DNA from: Odobenus rosmarus divergens
Taxonomy: Eukaryota > Chordata > Mammalia > Carnivora > Odobenidae
Assembly: GCF_000321225.1 (NCBI RefSeq)
Contig: NW_004450403.1
Span: 1,541,316-1,605,315, forward strand
DNA: 64,000 bases
Direction of reading: 5' to 3'
A program made the position numbers and the translations under genes. Of the stretch, positions 11,030-21,900 are shown in pieces. The notes beneath the pieces were generated by a model. That model worked only from the letters and a program-made list of their open reading frames with translations. It was not told the origin of the DNA and made no database searches. Numbering within the stretch: the first letter of the stretch is position 1; each line of letters begins with the position of its first letter.

Positions 11030-11500
11030 TGTAAGTTGATAATGGCGTCAGAAAAATGAGATATATCGATTATTGTCTGATCGAATACTGCATATTGTAG
11101 AACTCTTGATTCAGACAATCCAGCTTGAATGGATGGGTTATTAGCCAAGGAATAAACCGGCTGATCCCATGAAAGCATTTATAGTGAGGGCGGTGTAGTT
11201 GTGAACTAAAGGGTGCCATAAATTCTGTCCCCGGTAGCTCCTCAAGCAGTCATTGGCGTTCTGTGTAGACGGCGGTGCATTTCAATTGCATAAGCAACCC
11301 CTTATCGCCACCTCGCTTTGCGTTTGTTACCATGGCAAGCGAAGCCCAAGGCTATTGGCAGAGCTGATAATTTTTTTCAACATGATTACCACTGCTTTTG
11401 GATTAGGTGAACTGCGAGGAACCAGAAGCAGGGCTTTCCAGCTTGAGAGCTTGTGTATTTGCCAAATGAGTGGTTTTGAAAATTGGCCTTCCTTTGCTGA
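11030..11500. promoter_or_regulatory. Candidate conserved regulatory element with RFX X-box
   Basis: A repeat-free block. A near-perfect palindromic RFX X-box, GTTACCATGGCAAG, lies at 11326-11339. An ATTGCATAA octamer/C-EBP-like motif is at 11286-11294. A TATATCGATTATTG motif resembling ONECUT/CUX sites lies upstream near 11060. TTGTCTGA and TCAGACAA form an inverted pair around 11074-11120. Frequent CpGs in otherwise CpG-poor DNA add to the picture. The motif matches are visible; the regulatory role is inference without conservation data. A short plus-strand frame at 11253-11522 is judged non-coding. Confidence 0.35.
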
Positions 11501-13044
11501 AACACATTTTTCTACACTCTAAGAAACCTCCCTCCTAAAAGAAAAATGTTGTGTCAGAACACAGGAGGCCAATTGAATACTGTGCATCCTATTTTTTCTT
11601 AAATTTTCTTTTGTGGGATGAAGACTGGTCAAATGAGAACTGCATTTACACCCTCCACTCTATAGTGGCTCCGTGGTGCGGGTCCCAGGAGACAGCACAA
11701 TCTGGTGATGGTGGGGAATTTGAACCAGAAGGCGGTGGAATTTATTTGCAGTAACACCTACTCAGCCTCAGAAAACTCTGAGAGTAACAGGTTGACCAGA
11801 AGCCAGGTAAGCAGGGTGTTTGAGAAGGGGGTGAAGGGGTGAGGGGGGCGGTTTGCAGGTGCCTTCCCAAGGTGTGTGCAGTGGACTCAAGGCAGAAGCA
11901 CATTTAGTTACAGCACAGGGGTTGTTGTTCAAATGCCCTCCTTCCAATCTCAGGTCTCTTGGCAGATGATATTGCAGACTAAGAGCTGGTGAATAGATGG
12001 AAGCCAAAAATAAGTAAGTAAATAAATAAATAATATTAATGCAACCCTGGAGGTTTCAGTGGGGGAGAAAGTCCTCCCTACCTTGCCAACAGAGGCAGAA
12101 ACGGCAACCTGCAACACAGGGAGAGGGCCCACAGGCCAGAAGTTGCTAGGACGTCAGCAACCACTAGTCAGAGCCCACGACGCACAGCCCAGAGCAGAGC
12201 ACACATTTCAGGATCCTCAGGATCTACCCCTAGATGTGACAGTGAAGGGCTTCCTCCACAGATCGTCTGTCTTTTCTTTCTCCCAAGTACTGAAAATGGA
12301 GCCAAGTGATCTCAGATGTTTCAGCTGTAAATGCTCTGCAATTGTTATTAACTTTTTTTTTTTTTAGCCTCACAGGGAGGGGCGCCAATAAGATCATGCT
12401 GTCTTGGCTCAGCATCCAAATCAGAGAAGTTTAAATGAGCTGTGGGATTCTTCTGGGAGCCAGGAGATTGCACGTGGTTATTTACTAGTCATCCTACCGT
12501 GTACTTTGCATGTCCGTCATTGTTGCTGGCCCGGAGGAGCGGGATCAGTGCATTGCTGCAGAAGCAGGGGGGCAGCTCCTGGGAGGGGCGGGTCTGGCGG
12601 AGGAGCGCCCAGGGATGAGGGCGGCACAGCAGAGTGGGGCTGGCCCTCCAGACATCGGCACCTGCAGAGCCCACTTCCTTGCCCAGACCTCGTTGACGTC
12701 TGCCTATTTAAAGTTTTGAGGGAGGAGCACCTAAACTCTTTCCTTACTATCTGATGATGGAGTTTGATTCTGGAACAATCTGGGGAAGAGAAGCATGAAA
12801 ATTCAGGCAACTGAAATATGGCCTGATCTCAAAGGCAGGTGAACACGTGGCTGTGGGCCCAGGGGCCTGGGGCTGGTGTGGAGCTGCCCATTCCTCTCCT
12901 GTGGCCGCGAGTGAGGGTGCCGGGCTCCTCCCGCGCTCTGGCCGTTTGTGCAGTGGGGCCTTCGCCTGCCCCGTATTTTCTCCAGCTTCCTGACACGTTT
13001 ACTGGCAGCCCAGTTCACTCCCTGTGGTCGTTTCCAAAGTAGAT
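11501..13044. other. Unique stretch, locally GC-rich
   Basis: No gene recognised. There is a TAAA-type short repeat at 12012-12034, a poly-T of about 15 at 12351-12365, and G-rich runs at 11814-11849 and 12568-12600 that could form quadruplexes with long loops. A CpG-enriched patch lies near 12900-12935. Overlapping open frames at 12404-13126 on both strands reflect GC content, not coding. Confidence 0.35.
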
Positions 13045-13565
13045 CCACAAATTCTTTGATAGTCTTCCCTTCAGGAGGTAGAGGTAATCTCGTTCCCCTG
13101 GCGTGTGAGCTGGACATCCTTCTCACACACAGGATGGGGAGGACACGATGGAGTCTGACGCTGAGACCAGGTCACAAAGCCACAACAGCTTCCTGTGGGT
13201 CTCCGCTCTCCCTCCCTCCCTCTCCCTTTCTGTCTCTCTCGAGTTTTCCTTCTCTGTTCTCTCTTCCGTCTGTCTCTGTTTCTGTCTCTCCCTCCCTCTC
13301 TTTCTCCCCTCTGTCTGTCTCCCATCCTTTGCTTTGAGGGAAGCCAGCTGCCTGAGGGGAGGCTCCCATGCCTGGGCACCTCTGTGTCCAGCCTCCAGCC
13401 GTGTGATGCGCTCCTTCGAAGCTGACGCTCCAGCCTTCTGAGGATGGCAATCTTTGTGGGATACCCTGAGCCAGAGCATCCTGCCAAGCTGCTCCTTGAT
13501 TTCTGAACTCAGACTCTGTGTGTTGTGCTAAGCTGCTAAGTTTGTTACAAGGGCCGTAGACAACT
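13045..13565 (+). mobile_element. MLT1-type ERVL-MaLR LTR, plus
   Basis: The 3' half is diagnostic: GATACCCTGAGCCAGAGCAT, then CCAAGCTGCTCCTTGATTTC, then GTGCTAAGCTGCTAAG and TTTGTTAC. This is the MLT1 terminus with the polyadenylation region eroded. Upstream, GGGAAGCCAGCTGCC matches the mid-LTR block. An expanded pyrimidine tract at 13199-13330 lies inside it. Five overlapping frames (both strands, 76-138 codons) cross this tract and are composition artefacts. The 5' limit is approximate. Confidence 0.65.
13199..13330 (+). repeat. CT-rich low-complexity tract
   Basis: About 130 bases of almost pure pyrimidine on the plus strand, built of CCCT, TCTG and TCTC blocks. It sits inside the MLT1 LTR and probably expanded there by slippage. 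Confidence 0.85.
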
Positions 13566-15190
13566 GCTATGCCCCGGACTCGTCCTCTGATGTAACTTTA
13601 CTGGCCGCCTGGCAGGACGGCTCATTGTGGATCATTGACGTGTGCGACTTGGGGCCCTGAATCCCTAAACCAGTGTACAGCCTCCGGGACCCAGAATCTA
13701 GTGTTCCTGTTGGCGTCTGAGGGATTCATTCAAACACCTGCTTCCTACATTTGCTATTCTTCCTGGAAACAGCTTCCCCACCTCATAGCGGGTTCTGTGT
13801 ACGGGAAATTGGAATCCGTGAGGAGTCTGCGGATAAACAGGCATGGCGTGCCCAGACCTGAGCTGCAGCGTCATCTGGTCATTTAACGCCCCTTCTCCCC
13901 CGCCCCCCCCCCCGCCAACCCCGCAGTCACCCCGGGGGCCGAGCCTCGTCGGTTGTACCTCTGCTGGCCTCCTCAGCTGTCCATCCTCTTGCTCTCTGTT
14001 TGGACACAGCTGTGTCTTGAGGATCGCTTCCGTGACTCTCAGCCCGAACTAACAACGCCCCTACTTGTGTCAGCCCTCCTTCTCTTCAGGTTCGCGTACC
14101 TGCAGCTGGGTCACCCCACCTGAAGTAACACTGACCTGTCACCTGCATATACAGATGTCTCACACATCTTCCTCGTTTCCCACAGATAATGTCTGGCTTT
14201 TTGTCTGAAGCTGGAGACTTGTTCTCACGTAAACACAAACAGCCTCTGAGCTTCGCCGTCTCTCCACCCGGCCCCTTCCCTGCAAAATTCCCAGTTTCTC
14301 CAACTTTCTGTGCCCCAACCCCCTCCTCGGGCCAAATGCATGTGGTTTGAAGCTGCTAAAGTTTGTGGTGACTTGTTACATGCTATGGATAAATCATGCA
14401 TGTGCGGACTTGTCTTTTGACATGGCTTCATTGCCCCTCTGGTGATATTTCAACTTTATATTAATACAATTTCCACAAACAATTATAAATCACACCCCAT
14501 TGTTCTTGAGAAGCAATGAACACCATAATTCTCTGTTACCATATATCAGGCATATGACCACACAGAATTCATTAAAATATAGCCACCTCAGTTTTCCCAT
14601 CTGCAAAATCATTGTGATTCCCGAGATCCTTCATCTTTTCTAACTCACCTATTCCAAACCTATGAGTTTCTCACAGTGTCAAGTACAAAGGAAACCAATT
14701 AAAAAGAACATCAGAAAATTTTAAATTGAGTGACTACTGTGTGCTCAGAATTTTGCCAGGAGCAATGAATCTCAAAACTCCCTTACGTGTCATAGATGAT
14801 TTTGCTGAACTTATTTTTTGTTGAATGCCCCATTTGTCTTCCATTTCTATAGCTACTTTTATACTGATAATACTTGAAATAAAACTGTTTAGAGAAAAGG
14901 AAAGTATCCATCCAAACTCTGTACATCTGTGTTACCAGTTAGTTGTTCGCGGTTGTTGAAGGGTAGCAGCTTACGGGAAATTGGAATGAGATGATCCAGC
15001 GGAGCTGACATCAGGACACGCAAATTTTGAGTCTCAGTTTAATAGTCTGCTGTTGCTGATCTTGAAACCCTCAGTACTTTTTAAAGAGACCCACATCTTC
15101 ACTTTGCAGTGAGCCCCATAAACTATGTAGGCAGCCCTGCCCTCTTTCCCTTCCCTGTGAACAAGTAATTAGTAGAGAGGAAGAGCTCGT
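13566..15190. other. Unique non-coding stretch
   Basis: No gene or clear transposon. A C-run cluster at 13889-13934 (quadruplex potential on the minus strand) is the only striking composition. A MIR-like scrap (CAGTTTTCCCATCTGCAAAA) lies at about 14588-14607. The plus frames at 13635-14052 have no signature. Confidence 0.4.
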
Positions 15191-15194
15191 TCTA

Positions 15195-15700
15195 GATTGG
15201 CTCCCTAGAGGCAGACCCTAAGACAAGAGTTTGTGTGCAAGTGATTTATTAAGGAAGTGTCCCAAAGAGAAGCAGGTATGGAATTGGGGGAACCAGGATA
15301 GGAAAGGGGAAGAAGCAAACCAAAAATGTGACTTCAGGAAAGCCCCGAAAGGTTTGCTCCTGGCTAAGAGGCTGTGGGCTCTAAGCTGTGCTAACAGTGT
15401 GTGGACCCCCGTGAATAGCTGAGTTTCCAACACCCTATTCTCTGGGGCAAGAGTAGCAGGTGGGGAGGACCTCCCGAGAGTGTCCAGCTGTCTGCACACA
15501 AAGTCTAGGAGACTCTAGTAGTGGACAGTCATCCTCAGTGAACAGTCCCAGACAGACCTTTGGAGACAGAGGCACCTTGAAGCTGGCAATGGCAAATACT
15601 AAACAGAAAAAGGAATTTAAGGGGGTGTAGGTGGAGAATGGATGACGTTCGCTAAAGGGGCCAGTCACTCTGAAACCAGGGAGCAATCTTTTCTATTCCT
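15195..15700. repeat. Probable old interspersed repeat, family not assigned
   Basis: The segment GGCTCCCTAGAGGCAGACCC, followed by TTTGTGTGCAAGTGATTTAT and AAGGAAGTGTCCCAAAG, resembles a mammal-wide interspersed repeat I have seen but cannot name with confidence. It is followed by moderately GC-rich sequence with no coding signature. Minus-strand frames at 15218-15499 and 15435-15686 are judged chance. Confidence 0.35.
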
Positions 15701-16244
15701 GAGAACATTTAACTGAGACTTCACGTGTAACATTCTCCCAAAGCTTCAGATAAAGAAGCAACAAACATGGTGTGTTCACTAACAGTACATTCTTTGCCAG
15801 ATGTTGTGTTAGATGTGTGTTCTGTGGAAAGTACACAGAAGGATGAGACATGGCTTATGTTGGACTCAAAAAAGAAAAGCTAAAAGTAAACGATAGAGTC
15901 GTTCTTTAAAAAAAAAATAAAATAAAACATTTTCTGTGAGCCGAGCATTAGCCCTGAATATTGAGATTACCAGGGTGGTGCCATCGGGTCCTTCCTTCCA
16001 GAAATGGAGGGTGTGAAGGGAGGGCATATGACTGGCATGTGAAGCAATCAGCACGTTAAGCTCTTAGGGAGGCACACTCGGGGCACGTTCAAATCAAAGA
16101 AGATTATCTAAGTCTCTGGAGGCTTTTTTTGGGGAGGGTTAGACTGAATTTGGAAGAATGAATAAAATGAGGGGGAGGAGGGAATTCCAGACTAGCCAAT
16201 CCGTTCACCAAAATATAAAGACTTTTGGTCATTTTTCCACCACC

Positions 16245-16583
16245 CTCATTGAATAAGGTGCTGGGGACAAAATGGTGAGTTAAGGAGTTCTGTCCTCCAA
16301 CTGTTTGCCTTCGTGGAACTTACATTCTAATTAATGGCAGGGAGCAGATATGCATGCGAAGGAACTTCAAATACGGCACTTAGAGACAGAGATGTCTGCT
16401 GGGAAGGTAGGCACAAGGGAAGTCAGTACACTCAGATGCCTGGGAGTAACTTGGCGAGGTAACGGAGCTGGAGGGCAGGACCGTGAGGGAGCACATTGTG
16501 AGCCCTGGCCACGCCCTCTGCCGTGTTCTCTCTCCGGTGACAGGGAGCTAGTGGAGGGTTTGAAACACAAGACTGACATGCTT
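16245..16583 (-). mobile_element. L2 3' region, minus, split by a SINE
   Basis: Antisense L2 blocks appear in order: TGAATAAGGTGCTGGGGACA, then TGCCTTCGTGGAACTTACAT and TCTAATTAATGGCAGGGAGC, ending GGAGCTAGTGGAGGG, TTTGAAACACAAGACTGACA. The L2 is interrupted at GACATG by the SINE that starts at 16584, giving a clear age order. Confidence 0.65.
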
Positions 16584-16715
16584 GGGGCGCCTGGTGGCTC
16601 CGTCAGTTAAGTGTCCGACTCTTGATTTTGGCTCAGGTCATTGAGATCGAGCCCCGCATCAGGCCCGGTGCTTCTCTCTCTCTCCCTGTTCCCTCTGCAC
16701 CGCCCCCACCCCAAA
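16584..16715 (+). mobile_element. SINEC, plus, short copy
   Basis: Starts GGGGCGCCTGGTGGCTCCG and retains the tRNA-derived body (TTTTGGCTCAGGTCATTGAG, then ATCGAGCCCCGCATCAGG). The central and tail parts are shortened to a CT stretch and CCCCAAAAACATG. A convincing duplication is not visible; only ACATG recurs on both sides. It is inserted in L2 sequence. Confidence 0.85.
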
Positions 16716-16937
16716 AACATGAAAATATGATATATCCACGTTTATGTTCTAGAAACTTTACTCTTCACTCTTGTACTTAATCACTCTGGGCTTCTCTTAA
16801 TATGCAGTTGCTCCCCTAGACCCATGTCTCCTTTCGGCTCTGCTAGGTTCATAGTCTCCGTCATCTGCTTCAGAGGAGCATAGCCAGAAGAGTCTCTGTA
16901 TTTGTCATTGGAAACTGTGGAGATCTTTCCTTTCCAA

Positions 16938-17100
16938 GTGCAGGATTTGGCAATGTCTGGAGACATTTTTGATTGTCATGATTTGGGGATCCTTACTGGC
17001 AATACGGATGCTGCTGAACCTCCTATAGCATACAGGACCGCCCAGACAACCAAGAATAATCTGATCCAAAAGTCAACGGTGCCAATGTGGAGAAACCCCG
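16938..17100 (+). mobile_element. MER5A (hAT-Charlie non-autonomous DNA transposon), plus
   Basis: Strong block match to recalled MER5A: TTTGGCAATGTCTGGAGACA, then TTTTTGATTGTCATGATTTG. These are followed by GATGCTGCTGAACCTCCTAT, CAGGACCGCCCAGACAACC, AAGAATAATCTGATCC, AAAAGTCAACGGTGCC and terminal GAGAAACCCCGC. The left terminal inverted repeat is missing or eroded. It has no coding capacity. MER5A is a eutherian-age relic. Confidence 0.85.
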
Positions 17101-17564
17101 CTACAAATGGATAAAAGGGAAAGTAAAGTAAATTTCTGGAGCCTGGAGAGTGTCTAGTGACTGGAAGGGAGTGGGTGAGGTTTGAGAAAATCACCGTGGG
17201 AAATTTGGTGAGCACTGTCTCGTGACAATAGTTCTCAAGTTTAGAATTGCCAAACCAAGTGTGCAAAAAGATGAGGTGTGTCTTAAGTACTTTATTACTA
17301 AAACAAAATACTAGGTTTGCAAACAATGATTTCCCTTTTTATAATGTGCTTCTCATTTATTTGGATCCATCTCTGTTTTCCTTTAGTGGGAGTGAAAAGG
17401 TGGAGTTGGCTTTAATGGGGCAGTTGTTGGGTATGAGACTGCAGCAACTGTGTGCTGTCAGTCCCTGTTTCATGTGACAACCATTGTTTTATGGCATTAA
17501 ATTACATCTCATTCCCCATCCCTATTACAAAGGTTTTTTTTTTCTATTATTCAAAATCAAATGT
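17101..17564. other. Unique non-coding stretch
   Basis: Nothing recognisable. A 116-codon minus frame (16976-17326) overlaps MER5A and is rejected as coding. Confidence 0.4.
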
Positions 17565-17880
17565 AACCAACAAATATTGAGTAATTCTATGCATATGCTC
17601 TGGGATTATAAGTATGAATAAATTCAAATCTACGAGGGAGACAGACATCCCTACAGCCCAGAGTACCTGGAATGAGTGCTATTGTGAGTGTATACAGAAT
17701 GTGTTAAGTGGAATGCTTTCTGAGAGAGAGACACATGGAGAAGGGAACATTTTATGGAAGGAGGGAAGCAAAGTTGAAATAGGAAATGTGTAGCATTCCA
17801 ACAAGAGAGAGGTCGGGGAGGAAGATATCCTAGGTGAAGGACACACTCTAGTCAAATGCTCACGGATGGGGGAATATAAC
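17565..17880 (-). mobile_element. L2 3' region, minus
   Basis: The plus strand reads AACAAATATTGAGTAATTC near the left edge, then a CTCTGGGATTATAAGTATGA block. GAGACAGACATCCCTACAG and AAGTGGAATGCTTTC segments follow in the order of antisense L2. It is diverged and has no reading frame. Confidence 0.5.
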
Positions 17881-18514
17881 CTTAATGTAGTCTATGCATA
17901 AGCCTGGATTCATCCCCAGGGCGAATGTTGGAATTTGCACCGGGGCCTTGCTCTTTCTTAAGTTTTAAAAACTATTCCTGTCAAATATTGCAACTTTGTT
18001 AACAACTTCATTGTGGTATTCTACAGTTTTCCATGCTCTTTGTAACTTGCAAAACATTTGAGCTTCATTAGCTCATAGAGCTTTACCCCAAATGAATCAG
18101 ATTTGGCGGACGGTCCCCATCTCTTCCAGTGGCAGCAGGAGTAGAGTTACAAAATCAGGAACACAGGAGGGACTCACAGGCATTAATCATAGTATTTCTT
18201 GGCACTGGTGCTTGTCACATCAAGAGGTATTGGCAAAAGCCCAGGAGACAATGAATATGCAACATTCAACTTTTTTCATTTAAATGACACATACTCCTTT
18301 AGATGTGTCATTTGACATTGAGTGTAACAGAGATCCCAGAAAGCATCTCTCTGTCCCCTTTCTCTCTCTCCCTTCCCAATCCCAAAATTTGAAGTCAAAT
18401 GCAAATCTTGACAGTGCCATTAAAGTGTTCATATCTGATATCCTGGATGTACTTGAAAAATTCCAAAACATAGTTCATTATCTAAGGAATTCTTCTCTTT
18501 CCCTAATCTGGCTT

Positions 18515-18522
18515 GCTTTTTT

Positions 18523-18578
<56 letters not shown>

Positions 18579-18687
18579 TTTTCTTTCTTTCCTTTCTCTT
18601 CCTTTGTTTCTTTTTCTTTCTCTTTCTTCCTTCCTTCCTTCCTCCTTCCCACCCTCCCTCCCTCCCTCCCTCTTTCTCTCTTTCTTT
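18515..18687 (+). repeat. CTTT microsatellite grading into CCTT/CCCT tract
   Basis: About 173 bp of nearly uninterrupted pyrimidine: a (CTTT)n core at 18519-18580, then TTCC- and CCCT-type repeats to 18687. Mirror symmetry and strand asymmetry make it a candidate for triplex (H-DNA) formation and a likely site of length polymorphism. Phe/Leu/Ser-rich frames read through it on the plus strand, and Lys/Arg/Glu-rich ones on the minus. None is a gene. Confidence 0.95.
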
Positions 18688-19649
18688 TGGCAAAATTGGC
18701 TTTCTTATTTGTGTTTTCTGGATTTGGTTGGATTTGATATTAATTATTTTAAGTGAATAATCTTAATGGGATATTGAATTTTTCTCGAGGAATTACCAAA
18801 CTACAAATTTTGTATTTGGATACTTACTAAAAACAATTATAATTTAAAAACAAACAACTCCGTGAGAGGTCCATACCTAAGCCAAATAGCAAAAATTCAG
18901 GGGCTCTCTATGATTATACTTTGAAATAAACACAAAATATGTAGCTTTCTGGTCACGACATTCCATAAACGGCCAACAAGGGCATTTCCAGGGGAGAAAA
19001 CAATATCGAGAAACATTTAGTTTAAAAATAGACCAGGAGGGCAAGAGAGGTTTCATATCTCAAAGCTCAGTTTTTCATTAAAAGAAGTCTTTGTCTATAA
19101 ATAATATTTGCAGTATCTTAGAGATTGAAAAGGACATTTATACTCTTTTTTTCATGTGATTCTTTCAATATCTTCTTAGTTATCATCAGCTTTATTATTC
19201 TAATGGAAAAATTGAGGATCATGGAAGTTAAATAAAATACGTCCTTGAATCACATTTCCCCTTAACATCTCTGAAATAAGGATTTCAGCATTCATGCCTT
19301 AGTGCAATGGCAGTATTTTGTTTCATTTTAGTGGTACATATACATTTTTTTAATTAATGGCACCTTTGAGCCAATAAAATATTATAAATTCCCCAAGTTC
19401 ATACAGCCTAAGCCTATATGATAGTTTACTATCCAAATAGTTTACTCTTTCCATGGAACTCTCTCAAGATCATCTGTAAAAAATAAACCAACCAACAAAA
19501 AAAGGTTTGAACACTGTGGGTTTTCAGCTAAAATGACAATGCCTACACTCAAAATACACAAAATTATGTGCTGAGCTTGTGCTTTTTATAATAAAGAATA
19601 TTGCTGTATACTTAGCATATTTGCATTATCTATATATTTATAATTCAGT
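18688..19649. other. AT-rich unique stretch
   Basis: No gene and no open frame above 60 codons. A MIR-like minus remnant may lie near 19160-19290 (ATGGAAAAATTGAGGATCAT). Otherwise plain AT-rich DNA. Confidence 0.4.
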
Positions 19650-19890
19650 TTAATTCTATAAGCATTTACCAAGAGCATATTTTGTATAGGACACACTGCT
19701 CATCATTATGGGCTCTCTACAGCTGTGTAAAATTCAAATTATGCTCTTGTGGGGAAAGATGATAGGAAATAGAAATTTATAAACTTTCTACTACTTATGA
19801 AATATTGTGTTAAGAGCTTTTACACATTTTGCCTTGTTTGATCCCCATTTTGTAGATGTTTGGACTGAGGCACATAAAATCACAATGATG
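19650..19890 (-). mobile_element. L2 and MIR remnants, minus
   Basis: The plus strand at 19650-19770 reads ATAAGCATTTACCAAGAGCA, then a TTGTATAGGACACACTGCTC block typical of antisense L2 ends. At 19800-19890 the MIR order follows: GAGCTTTTACACATTTTGCC, then ATCCCCATTTTGTAGATG and TGGACTGAGGCACA. Confidence 0.5.
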
Positions 19891-20369
19891 GTCCCATGGC
19901 ATCAGGAATAAAAATTGTTGACCTAAAGTTATGGCCAGAACTTTCAGCTCCCCAAACCTATTTCACTTCCATTATGTCATGCATGTGGGTGGCTCTTGTG
20001 CAAGGTCTGAAAAGAGATACACAACCACATTGGTGGTTTGGAAGGAGAGAGAATTTGGCTTCTACCAGGAAACTAGTACAAACACTCCTCTCATCAAATA
20101 GGCAGCCTTTATTTTGTAAGAATGCAAACATTCTGCCGGGGAGATTTCTCCTGGACACTTCCCATCCTGCAAATGGAGTCTGAAATCAAGAAAATGATCA
20201 AAGCATTGGCAAAGGAGAAGTGAGAAGGACAAGTAATTTTATTTGTCAGTAGTAATACTCAGTAACTCTGAGCTTTGAATTTCCCACGACTTCCCTCCAT
20301 TTCATAAAAAGAGTTCTATCCAAAGGAAGAAGAAAACAGATATTTTTTTTTTCAGGTCTAACCTTGAGC

Positions 20370-20550
20370 TAAGCACTGTATGTTAACATCACCCTTTATT
20401 CCTACAGCAGCCCTGAGAATTATTATAATCCCCATTTGGTAAGTATAAATATCCACAGATATATTAAAATGTCCGATAGGTCGCCCAAGGTCACAGAATG
20501 GTGTTTCATTCCAGAACACATGAGCTTTCTCCTACATCACTTGCTAGGAA
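20370..20550 (-). mobile_element. MIR, minus
   Basis: Clear antisense MIR core: GAGCTAAGCACTGTATGTTA, then CAGCAGCCCTGAGAATTATT, ATAATCCCCATTTGG, CGCCCAAGGTCACAGAATGG and CATTCCAGAACACATGAGC. Good length for a MIR (about 180 bp). Confidence 0.75.
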
Positions 20551-20799
20551 GGATTATCTCTGGGCTAGCAGGTGGGGAGCGCAGCGTGTATCCACGGACC
20601 AAGAACTGAACCCTTGGACTGGAGGCTCTCATCCTACTTGCTAGGTTACTCACTCAATTCAACCACTGGCGTTTCTGTCTGAGTTCCAATAATGTGGAAT
20701 GAATGAATCTGTAGCAACAATGATCATACATCTAACTGGTCATTATTATTCTTAAAACCTGTTTATCATGCTCTCACTCTTCTTCATATTAATCCATTG

Positions 20800-20950
20800 A
20801 TAAGTATTACTGTTGTTGTGCTTGTTCCTATGAGTATTCTTTTTCAGATGATGGACAGTAAATGCATAGAATTGATGTGAACTACTCAAGGCCACACAGA
20901 TATGAAGTGGTAACATTTAAATTCCAAATTGTGAGTTCTTTTTCAACACT
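20800..20950 (-). mobile_element. MIR, minus
   Basis: A second antisense MIR only 250 bp from the first. The clearest block is CAAGGCCACACAGATATGAA, followed by TTTAAATTCCAAATTGTG. The left part is eroded. Confidence 0.55.
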
Positions 20951-21389
20951 TTTCTGACTTTCAAAATTTGAAGAAGCATTTTTCTTGGGTCCAGGCCTGG
21001 ACAGACAGTGGGCATACTTCTTGGTATATTAAACAAGGTTGAGGATACAAGAATTCAATCAGAGATGCTGCCATTGTGAAAACCAGAGACTGACGGATAG
21101 GTCTCCGTTTTCTCTGCAGGATGCGCAGGGCAAGCCCGGCGGGCGATCTAGAAAGGCAGACCTTTATGAGTGAAGTGGGTGTTAGTGTAACTTCTCACAG
21201 ATGGGGAAGCTGAGGTTTAAGAGACAGAGACATTTTCAACAACAATTTTCATCAAGTTATTCGTTAACCAATGGAGGGTGTGTTGGGGCTGGCCAGCTCT
21301 GTACCCTTGGCCTGTGATAAGGAAGAAAGTAGAGTGAAGTCAATAAGTATTGAACACTAAAGCGAAACTAGTTGTCCCCAAGTCCCGGC
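20951..21389. other. Unique non-coding stretch
   Basis: No gene or repeat recognised, apart from possible MIR-like traces near 21190-21240 (ACAGATGGGGAAGCTGAGGT followed by TAAGAGACAG), which read as a minus-strand MIR core fragment. Confidence 0.35.
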
Positions 21390-21580
21390 TTGTCCCTTTC
21401 ACTGCTCTGTGACTTTGGGCACTTTGCTTGGCATCTCTGTACTTCAGCTCATCATATGAAATCTGAGATCATCATTCACTGTCTCAGATTCGTCCTGAGA
21501 ATGAAGTGGGGCAGGGCATCCGAAGTGCTTCAAACAGTCCCTGACACAGAGTCAGGTCGAGGAATGTTAGCTATCATTGT
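21390..21580 (+). mobile_element. MIR, plus
   Basis: Plus-oriented MIR with GCTCTGTGACTTTGGGCACT, then TTCTGTACTTCAGC-like sequence. GAAGTGCTTCAAACAGTCCC, TGACACAGAGTCAGG and TGTTAGCTATCATTG form the characteristic 3' end. A 71-codon ORF across it is non-coding. Confidence 0.8.
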
Positions 21581-21589
21581 TCAGTAGAC

Positions 21590-21900
21590 CACAGCCCCCA
21601 TTGCCTTCTCTGTAAAATGGGCATTGATGCCCTATTCTGACAGCATCTTGATAAGAATTACCTGAGAAACAGTGCAAAAGAACATCAATAAAAGGCACTT
21701 TATAGTGTTTGCGGTGGGTATGGTCGCTGCAGATCTATACGCGCTACAGAGAGGGGGAGCAGGTCAGTGCTAACATTCTCTCAGGAAGCATGAGCCAGGC
21801 ACTGCTTGGTACAGGAGACACTGAGGCCAATAGGGTACAGATTCTGGTCCCGGGGCCTCCCAGGAGAGTAAGGAGCATAGACATGGAGAGAGACCGTTCT
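21590..21900. mobile_element. MIR/L2 fragments
   Basis: At 21600-21710 a plus MIR-like piece shows TTCTCTGTAAAATGGGCATT and later TTACCTGAGAAACAGTGC. At 21770-21890 an antisense L2 end shows GAGCCAGGCACTGCTTGGTA, then GAGACACTGAGGCCAATAGG. Exact limits are uncertain. Confidence 0.5.

Noticed and set aside
13800..14987. The 16-mer TACGGGAAATTGGAAT occurs at 13800-13815 and 14972-14987.
   Set aside because: In 64 kb about one chance 16-base match is expected over all pairs on both strands, and the flanks do not align.
18284..18760. 158-codon plus frame as a protein.
   Set aside because: Most of it is translation of the CTTT tract (Phe/Leu/Ser runs).
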